Of a stretch of 64,000 nt of DNA, positions 1 to 6,935 are shown one piece after another. The notes under the pieces were generated by a model, which was given only the letters and a program-made list of their open reading frames with translations, was not told the origin of the DNA and did not search any database. Source of the DNA: Arthrobacter sp. StoSoilB20. GTDB lineage: Bacteria > Actinomycetota > Actinomycetes > Actinomycetales > Micrococcaceae. Made by a program: the position numbers and the translations under genes. The stretch lies in assembly GCF_019977295.1 (NCBI RefSeq), contig NZ_AP024651.1:4526001-4590000 (forward strand). The letters are read 5' to 3'. How positions within the stretch are numbered: position 1 is the stretch's first letter; each line of letters begins with the position of its first letter.

Positions 1-839
1 GGTAGATCAGGGAGCGGCCCTGGAACACCGGGGCGCCCGTTGGCGCCGAAGAACCTGACGTGGTCTTCCAGGAAAGCGGCGAGCCGGCTGCGGGAAATGT
101 CCAGGCGGTGATCGGCTTGTGGATGGCGGCCGGCAGCAAATTCCGCCCACAGGATGGGGTACAGGTGCATGGCCCAGCCACAGTAGTAATCGAAGAAATC
201 TCCGGTGCCCCCGTTGTCTCCGTCCCTGTACCAGCCCCCGCCGGCGTACCAGTCATCCAGCCTGTCCAGGCCGTGGTCGATGTGGGTTGCGTTGTGTTCG
301 AACCCTGCACCGGCCAGGAACTCGGCAATCATGACCTGGAAGAGCACCCAGTTGTTGTCCACGCAGGAGCTGCGGGAAGAACCCTGCAGCCAGCCGGCCA
401 CCTGCTCCTGCTGCCCTGCGGTAAGGGTGTCCCACAGCCAGGGCTTGGTCAGTTGGAGTCCAAGGACTATCGACGCCGCTTCCACCATGGGCTGGGATCG
501 GTCGGTGATGGGCAGCCACGCTTCACGCCCGTCTTTCCGCGTGCCGTGGAGGAGTCCCTCGCGGTAAAGGTCGAGGTGGCCGAAGGGATCCCCGCCCTGC
601 TCCCCCGCCACGCGGAACGCGGCCAGCAGGAACGTCCGGGCGAAGCCCTCCAGGCCGTCGGACTTAACGCCCGACGACGACGGGCGGCCGCCCAGCCGGA
701 TGGCCGCCTTCAGCGGGGAGAAGTGTGGGCGCACCGCAAGGAGTTGCTGATCGGCGAAGGAAAGCCAGTGTTCCCGTGTCCAGCCAGTGATGGGGCTGAG
801 GTTGAAATCCGGGGCGGGCATGGTGAAGCCGATGGACAT
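1..839 (-). CDS. DUF2264 domain protein, 3' end outside window, apparent frameshift
   Basis: Leftward gene starting at the ATG at 839 behind an AGGAG five bases upstream; it runs off the left edge, so only about 270 N-terminal residues are present. The translation (MSIGFTMPAPDFNLSPITGW, then DGLEGFARTFLLAAFR, DNNWVLFQVM, GDFFDYYCGWAMHLYPILW) matches what I know of DUF2264, an alpha/alpha-toroid family found with sugar-uptake genes and probably acting on oligosaccharides; no activity is established. Near positions 30-40 the expected motif GAPVFQGRSLIY appears only in another frame, so one extra base seems to be present. Its promoter carries the same TGAAC repeats as the regulator at 5582, placing it in that sugar regulon. 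This gene was not long enough inside the window to be closed by a stop codon. Confidence 0.75.
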   Translation of the reverse strand, partial: MSIGFTMPAPDFNLSPITGWTREHWLSFADQQLLAVRPHFSPLKAAIRLGGRPSSSGVKSDGLEGFARTFLLAAFRVAGEQGGDPFGHLDLYREGLLHGTRKDGREAWLPITDRSQPMVEAASIVLGLQLTKPWLWDTLTAGQQEQVAGWLQGSSRSSCVDNNWVLFQVMIAEFLAGAGFEHNATHIDHGLDRLDDWYAGGGWYRDGDNGGTGDFFDYYCGWAMHLYPILWAEFAAGRHPQADHRLDISRSRLAAFLEDHVRFFGANGRPGVPGPLPDL

Positions 840-903
840 GGGTCTCCTGCGGGTAGTTCCAGCGTCACCACCCTAGGGGTGCCTGACCGGACCAGGGGCG
901 AGC

Positions 904-920
904 TGAACAATACTGAACAC
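904..920 (-). promoter_or_regulatory. Operator for the 5582 regulator, upstream of DUF2264
   Basis: Two TGAAC half-sites (904 and 914, 10 bp apart) reading TGAACAATACTGAACAC. The same arrangement lies ahead of the regulator gene (5539-5562) and, as GTTCA on the other strand, ahead of the ABC operon (6818-6861). A further GTTCAC occurs at 935-940. Binding by the regulator is inference from shared sequence. Confidence 0.55.
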
Positions 921-1060
921 ACCGCTGTGACGCAGTTCACATAAAGGGGACCGTGAGGAATCGTCGGCTGGCTGCGTCTTCTTCATGACGGCGAAACACA
1001 CGCCGCAGCGAACAAGCCGCAATGATCCATCGCAGCTTCCAACCGACAGGACTGATTGCC

Positions 1061-1594
1061 ATGACGACCCAGACGCACACCCCCGCAGACGTTCCGGCCA
1101 AGAACACCACGGCAGCGGCCACCAACACTTCCGCACCTGGTGCCGGCACTCCTGAACTGAACGGCGGCCCGGCAGCGAACGGCGCCCCGGCGAACAAGGG
1201 CAAGGACGGCCGTGGAGCCACCACCGTTGCCGACGGCGTCGTGGCCAAGATCGCCGGCATCGCCATCCAGGAAATCCCGGGCGTCCATGCCCTTGGCGGC
1301 GGCGCTGCCCGTGCCATTGGCAACCTGCGCGAAAAGGTGGGCCAGAAGGATCTCACCCAGGGCGTCAGCGTCGAGGTCGGCCAGACCCAGGTGGCCGTGG
1401 ACGTGACCTTGGTTGTTGAGTACCCGCACCCCCTCCAGGAAGTTGCGGACAACGCCCGCGATGCCGTTTACAACGCCATCGAGGACCTGGTGGGCATGGA
1501 AGTCACCGAGGTCAACATCACCATCACGGACATCCACGTTCCCTCCGAGGACGCCGAAGCGGACGACGCCGGCCGTGAGCCGAGGGTCGCATGA
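1061..1594 (+). CDS. Asp23/Gls24 family envelope stress protein
   Basis: 177 residues. After a low-complexity Ala/Asn/Pro linker (1-52), residues about 55-165 form a full Asp23/Gls24 domain: VVAKIAGIAIQEIPGVHALG, then VSVEVGQTQVAVDVTLVVEY and VTEVNITITDIHVP. The family (Staphylococcus Asp23 is the best known) forms soluble assemblies tethered under the membrane by AmaP. An upstream ATG at 1022 is in frame, but MTTQTHT at 1061 gives the usual start. First gene of a chain of ATGA-overlapping genes that includes AmaP (2767), a sigma factor and CsbD; this makes cell-envelope or alkaline stress the likely theme. The stop overlaps the next start by four bases. Confidence 0.88.
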   Translation: MTTQTHTPADVPAKNTTAAATNTSAPGAGTPELNGGPAANGAPANKGKDGRGATTVADGVVAKIAGIAIQEIPGVHALGGGAARAIGNLREKVGQKDLTQGVSVEVGQTQVAVDVTLVVEYPHPLQEVADNARDAVYNAIEDLVGMEVTEVNITITDIHVPSEDAEADDAGREPRVA

Positions 1595-1782
1595 ACCCCA
1601 CGATCGCCGGCATAGCCATCGGAGCGGTCCTGGCCCTGGCAGGGTTGGCCTTTGGTTTCTGGGGCCTGCTGCTGACGGCTCTGTTCATGGGTGTCGGGGC
1701 TGTCCTGGGACGCTCCGCTGAGGGAAAGCTTGACCTGCGCGGCGTACTGGATGCGTTGCGGGGCAAGCGCTCCTCATCATGA
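1591..1782 (+). CDS. DUF2273-like small membrane protein
   Basis: 63 residues with two predicted membrane helices (about 4-20 and 22-41) followed by a short basic tail. Its size, the paired helices and its place directly behind an Asp23 gene fit the DUF2273 family, which habitually accompanies Asp23 and AmaP. It probably sits with them at the membrane; its exact job is unknown. It overlaps both neighbours by ATGA, so translation is coupled. Confidence 0.75.
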   Translation: MNPTIAGIAIGAVLALAGLAFGFWGLLLTALFMGVGAVLGRSAEGKLDLRGVLDALRGKRSSS

Positions 1783-2192
1783 CGCGGGCCGGAATGACAC
1801 GGGCCGGGCATACCCGCATCACCCAGCAGGCCATCCGGAAGACCTTGGAATCCGTCACAGCCCAGGCGTTCCGGGTGGGGGCGGGTAACGTGGCCGCTGA
1901 ACTGGAGGACGACGCCGGCAAGCTCGGGGTCAAGGTTTCAGTCAAGCTGTCGCTGCCGTCGCTCCTGGGACCGCGGACCACCACAAGCACTGTCTTCGAA
2001 CAGGCCCGCGCGGCACGGACACAACTGGTGTCCCGCGGCCTGGAGCTCACTGGTTTGGAAATCGGCAGGGTCGACATCCGGCTCGCCGGAGCCAAGGGAC
2101 AAGCCGTAGCCAAGGGACAAGCCGGGGCCAAGAACCAACCCGGAACCACGGTACAGATCCCGGAACAGCTGAGGGAAAGGAGAGTGCAATGA
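1779..2192 (+). CDS. Asp23-like small protein with repetitive tail
   Basis: 137 residues; a second in-frame ATG at 1794 (MTRAGHTRIT) could be the true start. Residues about 20-105 resemble a shortened Asp23-like alpha/beta unit (ITQQAIRKTLESVTAQAF, LGVKVSVKLSLPSL, LTGLEIGRVDIRLAG). The C-terminal part carries a short repeat of the type AKGQAVAKGQAGAKNQ, probably from slippage (GGGACAAGCC copies at DNA level). No membrane segment. Position between the DUF2273 and DUF6286-like genes, with ATGA overlaps on both sides, suggests a partner in the same complex. Confidence 0.65.
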   Translation: MTRAGMTRAGHTRITQQAIRKTLESVTAQAFRVGAGNVAAELEDDAGKLGVKVSVKLSLPSLLGPRTTTSTVFEQARAARTQLVSRGLELTGLEIGRVDIRLAGAKGQAVAKGQAGAKNQPGTTVQIPEQLRERRVQ

Positions 2193-2770
2193 GCCAGGAC
2201 CGAACAGTGCGCCGGATGATCCGCCGGGAAACGCACTCGTCGAGGGCTGTCCCGTCGGTCATTTCCGCCTGCATCCTGCTGGTCGTTTTCCTGTGGCTCG
2301 CGGTCGAAGCCGTGCTGTGGATCCTCAAGGACCAGCCACTGCTGGCGAGTCCCGCACAAATGTTCCAGTGGCTGATCGACCTCCCGTCCACCACGCTCCC
2401 GGTCGGAATGGCAGCAGCCGGAGCGGGCCTCGGGATCCTGGGACTGGTGCTCCTCGGCGCAGGACTGGGCCGGGGCCGTAAGCCCCGACGTGCCTTGGAA
2501 AGCCAGCGCGCAGCAGTGGTGGTGGACGACGACGTGATTGCCGCCGCCGTTTCCAGCACCACCCGGCTTGCCGCCGGCCTCGCCCCAGGACAGGTGACCA
2601 CCACCGTCGGTGGGCGGTCCGTACGCGTCCAGGCCCGTCCGACGTCGGGCGTTCCCCTGGACCTCGGGGCTGTTGCAACAGTGGTCGACGACGAACTGGC
2701 CGCCTTCGCGCTGGATCGCCGGGTCACGTCGAGTGTCAGGGTGATGAATCAAGGAGCCGTGGGGCAATGA
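2189..2770 (+). CDS. DUF6286-like membrane protein of the Asp23/AmaP operon
   Basis: 193 residues: basic N-terminus, membrane helix at about 22-45, extracytoplasmic loop, second helix at about 70-92, then a basic stop-transfer sequence (RGRKPRRALESQ) and a cytoplasmic domain of about 95 residues rich in valine strands. This organisation fits DUF6286-type proteins that accompany Asp23 genes in Actinobacteria (recognised from context and topology, so moderate certainty). The two-helix-plus-cytoplasmic-domain plan is the same as that of AmaP, the next gene, suggesting both anchor Asp23-type proteins. Confidence 0.65.
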   Translation: MSQDRTVRRMIRRETHSSRAVPSVISACILLVVFLWLAVEAVLWILKDQPLLASPAQMFQWLIDLPSTTLPVGMAAAGAGLGILGLVLLGAGLGRGRKPRRALESQRAAVVVDDDVIAAAVSSTTRLAAGLAPGQVTTTVGGRSVRVQARPTSGVPLDLGAVATVVDDELAAFALDRRVTSSVRVMNQGAVGQ

Positions 2771-3435
2771 GGCAGACAAACCGTGCACTGAACCGCATCA
2801 TTCTTGCCCTCCTGGGTGTTGCTCTCCTGGGCGCCGGTGCCGCAGTCTTCGCGGCCGGAACCCTGTCGGGAGCAGCGGATACGTGGACAACGGTGGCGAC
2901 ATCAGGCCGCGACTACCTCAGGACCCTGGCGGGCACAGCTCCCCTTCCTGACCCCCTCCGGAGCTGGTGGCTGGTGGCAGGAATTGCGGTGCTGCTGGCC
3001 GGTGCGGCCTTCAGCGCAGCCTGGCTCGCCACCCAAGGCGGAGGGCGAACTCCGCGCCTCGCAGAACAACTGGACGGACCTTCCGAAGCCGGCGGAGCCC
3101 TGGAAAACGCCGAAGCCGAGGGGGCCAACAGCCTTGGCGGGTCCCGCGGCCGGACAGTAGTGGACGCAGGACTGGTTGCGGCAGCCATCCGGGAAGCCCT
3201 CAGCACGAACAGGGATGTCCTGGCCACGTCAGTCTCTGCCTGGGAATCACGGCGGGGAACCGCACTCCGGCTCCGCATCGAGGCCCGCAAGGGAAGTTCA
3301 CCACGGGACCTTGCCAATACAGCAGAAGAACTCATCCGGGAAATAGATGCCCTGCTGGGACATCCAATGCCCGTCCTGGTCCGAATCACCAGCGGCGCCC
3401 GAACCCAGGTGTCTGGACCGCGACGAGCCCGGTAA
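2767..3435 (+). CDS. amaP: Alkaline shock response membrane anchor protein
   Basis: 222 residues. It opens with RALNRIILALLGVALLGAG, the N-terminal signature of actinobacterial AmaP, followed by a second helix at about 66-88 and a cytoplasmic domain whose last 80 residues (LRLRIEARKGSSPRDLANTA, then LVRI) echo the Asp23 fold. AmaP ties Asp23 to the inner face of the membrane. ATGA overlap with the upstream gene. Downstream, 79 bp separate it from the CsbD gene, so CsbD may have its own ribosome entry or promoter. Confidence 0.8.
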   Translation: MRQTNRALNRIILALLGVALLGAGAAVFAAGTLSGAADTWTTVATSGRDYLRTLAGTAPLPDPLRSWWLVAGIAVLLAGAAFSAAWLATQGGGRTPRLAEQLDGPSEAGGALENAEAEGANSLGGSRGRTVVDAGLVAAAIREALSTNRDVLATSVSAWESRRGTALRLRIEARKGSSPRDLANTAEELIREIDALLGHPMPVLVRITSGARTQVSGPRRAR

Positions 3436-3514
3436 ACGAATGGAACGCACTTCTCTCCAACCGAACCATGCGCGGCACCACAGAGCACGCGCACCTCAAA
3501 GAAAAGGGAACACC

Positions 3515-3745
3515 ATGGGAATCAACGACAAGATCAACAACGCCGCCACCGAGCACCTTGGCGCTGCCAAGGAAGGCGCCGGGAAACTGACCGGTGACGA
3601 GTCGTTGGAGCGCGAAGGCCAGCACGACCAGGCCCAGGCGAAGCTCCAGCAGGCAGGCGAGAAGGTCAAGGACGCTGCCGCCGACATCGGCGACAACATC
3701 AAGGAAGCAGCCCAGAAGCTCAAAGAGGGCTTCACCAAGAAATAG
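3515..3745 (+). CDS. CsbD family stress protein
   Basis: 76 residues, highly charged and helical: MGINDKINNA at the start, then GAGKLTGDESLEREGQHDQA and KVKDAAADIGDNIKEAAQKL. This is the standard CsbD pattern and length; CsbD proteins accumulate in general stress responses and have no known catalytic activity. The ATG at 3515 follows AAAGGGA by six bases; longer in-frame extensions upstream lack support. A strong hairpin follows at 3756-3786. Confidence 0.88.
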   Translation: MGINDKINNAATEHLGAAKEGAGKLTGDESLEREGQHDQAQAKLQQAGEKVKDAAADIGDNIKEAAQKLKEGFTKK

Positions 3746-3755
3746 GCATTTCCAG

Positions 3756-3786
3756 GGCCGGCTCCGCTACGCTTGCGGGGCCGGCC
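3756..3786 (+). terminator. Intrinsic terminator after csbD
   Basis: Arms GGCCGGCTCCGC (3756-3767) and GCGGGGCCGGCC (3775-3786) pair over 12 bp with one G-T wobble and a 7-nt loop, followed by CCCCTTTCC. It separates the CsbD end of the operon from the sigma factor gene. Confidence 0.7.
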
Positions 3787-3826
3787 CCTTTCCACCCTTA
3801 CCTCCGACTCCCTGGGAAGGCAGAAC

Positions 3827-4411
3827 GTGACTGGTTCACCCACGGCACAGCACCAACTGGACCTCGTTCCCGATGCCTTGCTGGCCGGCCGGGCCGCAGA
3901 TGGTGACACGGCAGCTTTCGAAGCCTTGGCACGCCGGCATGGCCCCTTGATGCGTGCCACCGCCCGCCGATTGACCGGTAGCCTGGCGGACGCCGATGAT
4001 GTGGTCCAGGAAACGTTGGTTCAGGCCTGGAAGCAGTTGGACACCCTCCGGGAGCCCGCGGCCGTCAAAGGCTGGCTGTTGAGGATCGTGGGCAGCCGCA
4101 GCATCGACCACCTCCGGAAACGACGCAATCATGTGGAGCTGGACACTGCGGAAAACCAACTCGACGACACGCCCCGGACGAAGGCCCAGGATCCCGAAAA
4201 CAACGCTGTCAATGCCTCGCGGGTAGAGGCCCTCAAAGCTGCGCTCGCCGCACTCCCCGAGGAGCAACGGCGCTGTTGGGTCCTCAAGGAATTCAATGAC
4301 CAGAGCTATGAGGAGATTGCGCTGACGTTGAACATCAGCCCAGCCAGTGTCCGCGGCCGGTTGGCCCGGGCACGGATCACGCTTGCACGCACTATGGAGG
4401 AATGGCGATGA
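3827..4411 (+). CDS. ECF-type RNA polymerase sigma factor
   Basis: 194 residues from the GTG at 3827, which lies six bases after GGGAAGG; an in-frame TTG at 3773 falls inside the terminator stem and is rejected. Region 2 is clear (GDTAAFEALARRHGPLMRAT, DADDVVQETLVQAW) as is region 4 with its helix-turn-helix (LPEEQRRCWVLKEF, SYEEIALTLNISPASVRGRL). No extra C-terminal domain. It is followed through an ATGA overlap by a gene with an HxxxCxxC anti-sigma finger, the usual sigma/anti-sigma pairing. The most likely target is the flanking Asp23/AmaP/CsbD set, but I could not pick out a convincing promoter motif. Confidence 0.88.
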   Translation: MTGSPTAQHQLDLVPDALLAGRAADGDTAAFEALARRHGPLMRATARRLTGSLADADDVVQETLVQAWKQLDTLREPAAVKGWLLRIVGSRSIDHLRKRRNHVELDTAENQLDDTPRTKAQDPENNAVNASRVEALKAALAALPEEQRRCWVLKEFNDQSYEEIALTLNISPASVRGRLARARITLARTMEEWR

Positions 4412-5013
4412 ACACCCCCAGCGACACCCTCGAATGCGGGCATAGCCTTGCCGATCTCAGCGCCTACCTGGACACGGGACAGATTGACGATCCCGCCCAC
4501 CTGGAGATGTGCCCCGAATGCCAGTCCGCGTTGGCCTCCCTGCGCCGGCTCACCGAGCTCGGCGGCGACCTGCTCCGCTCCGATGTGGCAGACGCCGGCT
4601 CAGGCACGGACGACTGGATGCAGTCCATCCTGGACAATTTGCACTTGGAACTGCGGCCGGGACGGAACATCCCTTTGAAGGCCGAACACCCTGATGACAC
4701 GCTGTGGGAAACCGAAGGAGCTGTTTCAGCCCTGATCCGGTCCGTGGCGGACGCACTTCCAGGGACGGCAGCGGGCAAGTGCCGCCTGCAGGGAGATGTC
4801 ACCACAGTGGGCGCCCCGATCACCGTGGAAGTGGAAATTGCCGTGGTGTACGGACACTCCATGGAAGAACGTGCCGCCACCCTTCGCGACGAGTTGGCAA
4901 AGACCCTGGCCGTCCAGACTGAACTGAACATCCAGGCAATCGACATCACGGTGACTGATGTCCTTGAACCACTCAGCACCACAGACCCGCTGAACACGGA
5001 GGACCAGCCATGA
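4408..5013 (+). CDS. Anti-sigma zinc-finger protein fused to an Asp23-like domain
   Basis: 201 residues from the ATG at 4408, seven bases after GGAGG and overlapping the sigma-factor stop as ATGA; an ATG at 4402 is too close to the GGAGG. Residues 9-40 contain C10/H12 and H31-x3-C35-x2-C38, the HxxxCxxC finger of ZAS anti-sigma factors. After a linker, residues about 98-190 look like Asp23/Gls24 (ITVEVEIAVVYGHSMEERAA, LNIQAIDITVTDVLEP). There is no membrane segment, unlike many anti-sigma factors. Reading: a soluble anti-sigma whose sensory half belongs to the same family as the proteins encoded by the operon. Sigma-factor binding is inferred from position and motif. Confidence 0.8.
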   Translation: MNTPSDTLECGHSLADLSAYLDTGQIDDPAHLEMCPECQSALASLRRLTELGGDLLRSDVADAGSGTDDWMQSILDNLHLELRPGRNIPLKAEHPDDTLWETEGAVSALIRSVADALPGTAAGKCRLQGDVTTVGAPITVEVEIAVVYGHSMEERAATLRDELAKTLAVQTELNIQAIDITVTDVLEPLSTTDPLNTEDQP

Positions 5014-5501
5014 CGGAGTTTTTGGAAGCTGCAGACACGCCGCCCACAACCGGCCCGGCATCCCGGCCGGCAGCAGGGCAGGAATCCCACAAGGCCGCAG
5101 GGCAGGAATCCCGCACGGCAGCAGGGCAGGGAGCCGCGCCCGTAACAGGACCCGTAACCGCACCCACGGCGTCTGCAATCCCCGCACCGGCCACGGTTAC
5201 GGTCCTGGCTGAGGAACTGCTCGGCGTAGTCCAGGCCGTGGACGGTGTCCATGCGGTATATCCGGCCCAGCCGTTGTGGCAGTCCATAGCCGGCGCGGCC
5301 ATAGCCGCCGTCACAGGTGAGGCACTTCCCCTGATTGGGCTGGCCGAAACCGCCGGGGTCCTGGCGGTGAAAGTCCGGATCGGCGTGGATGCGTCGCGCC
5401 CTGCTCCGGTCGTAACGCGTGAAGCAGCCGCGGCAATCCGCCAGCACCTGCTCCCCCGGGCCGCCGTCGTCGAGATTTCCGTGGTGAAACTGGACAGTTA
5501 G
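5010..5501 (+). CDS. Asp23-like protein with repetitive N-terminus
   Basis: 163 residues. Residues 15-50 are low-complexity with an AAGQES-type repeat (the DNA carries tandem copies of about 24 bp between 5076 and 5135). Residues about 60-163 read as a diverged Asp23-like unit: VTVLAEELLGVVQAVDGVHA, then VLAVKVRIGVDASR and VVEISVVKLDS. The ATGA overlap at 5010 couples it to the anti-sigma fusion. Last gene of the stress cluster; 80 bp later a separate sugar regulon begins. Confidence 0.65.
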   Translation: MTEFLEAADTPPTTGPASRPAAGQESHKAAGQESRTAAGQGAAPVTGPVTAPTASAIPAPATVTVLAEELLGVVQAVDGVHAVYPAQPLWQSIAGAAIAAVTGEALPLIGLAETAGVLAVKVRIGVDASRPAPVVTREAAAAIRQHLLPRAAVVEISVVKLDS

Positions 5502-5530
5502 GCGCTGGGGGTCCAAGCCGCCGGGTTCTG

Positions 5531-5562
5531 GTTCATAATGAACAAACTGAACACAAGTGAAC
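5531..5562 (+). promoter_or_regulatory. Autoregulatory operator of the 5582 regulator
   Basis: Perfect 13-bp palindrome GTTCATAATGAAC (5531-5543) followed by two more TGAAC half-sites at 5548 and 5558, so three half-sites spaced 9 and 10 bp apart. It ends 19 bp before the regulator start. The reverse complement of 5548-5562, GTTCACTTGTGTTCA, nearly matches the ABC promoter repeats at 6818 and 6846. Confidence 0.6.
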
Positions 5563-5581
5563 TTGATAGGCGGACATCTGC

Positions 5582-6685
5582 ATGCTGACCGAGGATCGTC
5601 AACAGCTCATCCTGAGGGAACTGGCCTTGAACGGCTCCCTCAACGCCAGCGAATTCGCGGCGAAACTGGGCACCTCGGGGATGACCGTTCGCCGCGACCT
5701 CGCTGTTCTCGCCGGGCAAGGACTGCTGGAACGCGTCCACGGCGGCGCCATCGCGGTGAACGGCAAAACTCCGGTGGGGCAGGCAACCCCGCCCGCAACG
5801 TCCTGGCGGCAGGGCGGAAGGAGGCCTTTGGCGACGATCGGGATGATCGTACCGTCGGCGTCGTACTACTTCCCGGGCGTCATCCGCGGCGCAGAAGCGG
5901 CGGCGCAGGAAGCCGGCGTCCGGCTGGTGCTGGGTGTCACCAACTATTCCGATGCCGAGGAGCGACGACAACTGCGGCGGCTGTACGAACACGGCGTGGA
6001 CGGCATCCTCATCACACCCAGTGCACAATCCTTGGCCGGAACCGAAACGCTGGACCTGCTGGCAGAGGCCGGGGTGCCGGTGGTTGTGGTGGAGCGGTCC
6101 ATCGACGACGCCCTGGATCACGGCCGGCTCGAAGCGGTGCGGAGCGACCACGTCCGCGGTGCGGAGATCGCCGTGAACCACTTGCTGGGTCTTGGCCACC
6201 AAAAAATTGCCATTTGCTTGCGTGAAAACAGTCCTACGGCTCCGCAGCTCATCGACGGCTTCCACCTTGCCATGCAGCGCGCCGGGCACTCCCGGGACGA
6301 GACGATGGTACGGGCCATGTCCCGCGCCCAAAACGATCCCCAGGCCCACAGGGAACTGGTGGACCGCATCCTGGATTGGTGCGCTTCAGCGCAAGTGACA
6401 GCCGCCGTTGTCCACACGGACGAGGACGCACTCCAGTTCGTCAGCGCCTGCCTTGAGCGGCAGATCCGAGTGCCTGAGGACTTCGCAATCGTCTCCTACG
6501 ACGACGAGATTGCAGCCCTCGGCGTCGTGCCGCTCACCGCCGTGGCACCGCCGAAATACGACGTCGGCCACCAGGCTTTGGTGATGTGCTTGAGCCGGAT
6601 CGGGACGCGGCGCGGAAGCACCTCGGCGTTGCAACGGGTCAACCTGTCCCCGGCCCTGGAAGTCCGCGGCTCCACGCAGCCCTAG
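5582..6685 (+). CDS. DeoR-HTH / LacI-type substrate-binding transcriptional regulator
   Basis: 367 residues. The N-terminus (1-60) is a DeoR-type winged helix (RQQLILRELALNGSLNASEF, GMTVRRDLAVLAGQGLLERV), but residues about 82-362 are a periplasmic-binding-protein fold of the LacI/GalR kind (IGMIVPSASYYFPGVIRGAE, VDGILITPSA, VVVVERS, DFAIVSYDDEIAAL). This DeoR plus PBP combination occurs in actinobacterial sugar regulators. Neighbours: ABC importer 250 bp downstream. The TGAAC/GTTCA repeats ahead of itself, the ABC operon and the DUF2264 gene mark its probable regulon. Ligand unknown, likely the imported sugar. Confidence 0.85.
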   Translation: MLTEDRQQLILRELALNGSLNASEFAAKLGTSGMTVRRDLAVLAGQGLLERVHGGAIAVNGKTPVGQATPPATSWRQGGRRPLATIGMIVPSASYYFPGVIRGAEAAAQEAGVRLVLGVTNYSDAEERRQLRRLYEHGVDGILITPSAQSLAGTETLDLLAEAGVPVVVVERSIDDALDHGRLEAVRSDHVRGAEIAVNHLLGLGHQKIAICLRENSPTAPQLIDGFHLAMQRAGHSRDETMVRAMSRAQNDPQAHRELVDRILDWCASAQVTAAVVHTDEDALQFVSACLERQIRVPEDFAIVSYDDEIAALGVVPLTAVAPPKYDVGHQALVMCLSRIGTRRGSTSALQRVNLSPALEVRGSTQP

Positions 6686-6743
6686 TTCCTGCCGGGCTGC
6701 TCCCCAAGCCCCACACCCCCGAGCCAACTCCGCCCACCGGCAC

Positions 6744-6804
6744 GCCGAGATGGCCGTTAATCCCAATGTTGGGTGCCAACATTGTCTTTAAGTGCCACCT
6801 CGGC
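6744..6804. repeat. 61-bp REP-like imperfect palindrome
   Basis: Two 29-nt arms (6744-6772 and 6776-6804) around GTG pair at 23 of 29 positions, with an uninterrupted core CAATGTTGG/CCAACATTG and an outer block GCCGAG/CTCGGC. It lies between the regulator stop and the ABC operators. It may act as a bidirectional terminator or be a dispersed palindromic element; no poly-T tract follows. Confidence 0.65.
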
Positions 6805-6817
6805 GGGGCGCCGATCT

Positions 6818-6861
6818 GTTTACTTCTGTTCATTTTATTGATGATGTTCACTTCTGTGGAT
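6818..6861 (+). promoter_or_regulatory. Twin operator of the ABC importer operon
   Basis: Two direct copies: GTTTACTTCTGTTCAT (6818-6833) and GTTCACTTCTGTGGAT (6846-6861), repeat start to start 28 bp. Half-sites GTTYA are 10 bp apart inside each copy, as in the operator ahead of the regulator gene. They sit 75-118 bp before the lipoprotein start. Confidence 0.6.
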
Positions 6862-6935
6862 TTCATAGTGCCTAGTCCGTAAGTGCCCCGGAGCACACCA
6901 CGACTTTCGCATCGTGAACTTCAAAGGAGAACAGA

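Noticed and set aside
60..944. 294-residue plus-strand frame
   Set aside because: Shadow of the DUF2264 gene on the other strand, whose translation is family-like.
957..982. GGAAT followed by GCGTC as an ECF promoter for the Asp23 operon
   Set aside because: The gap between the two elements is about 13 bp, shorter than the usual 16-17, and no second copy was found ahead of the sigma factor or CsbD genes.
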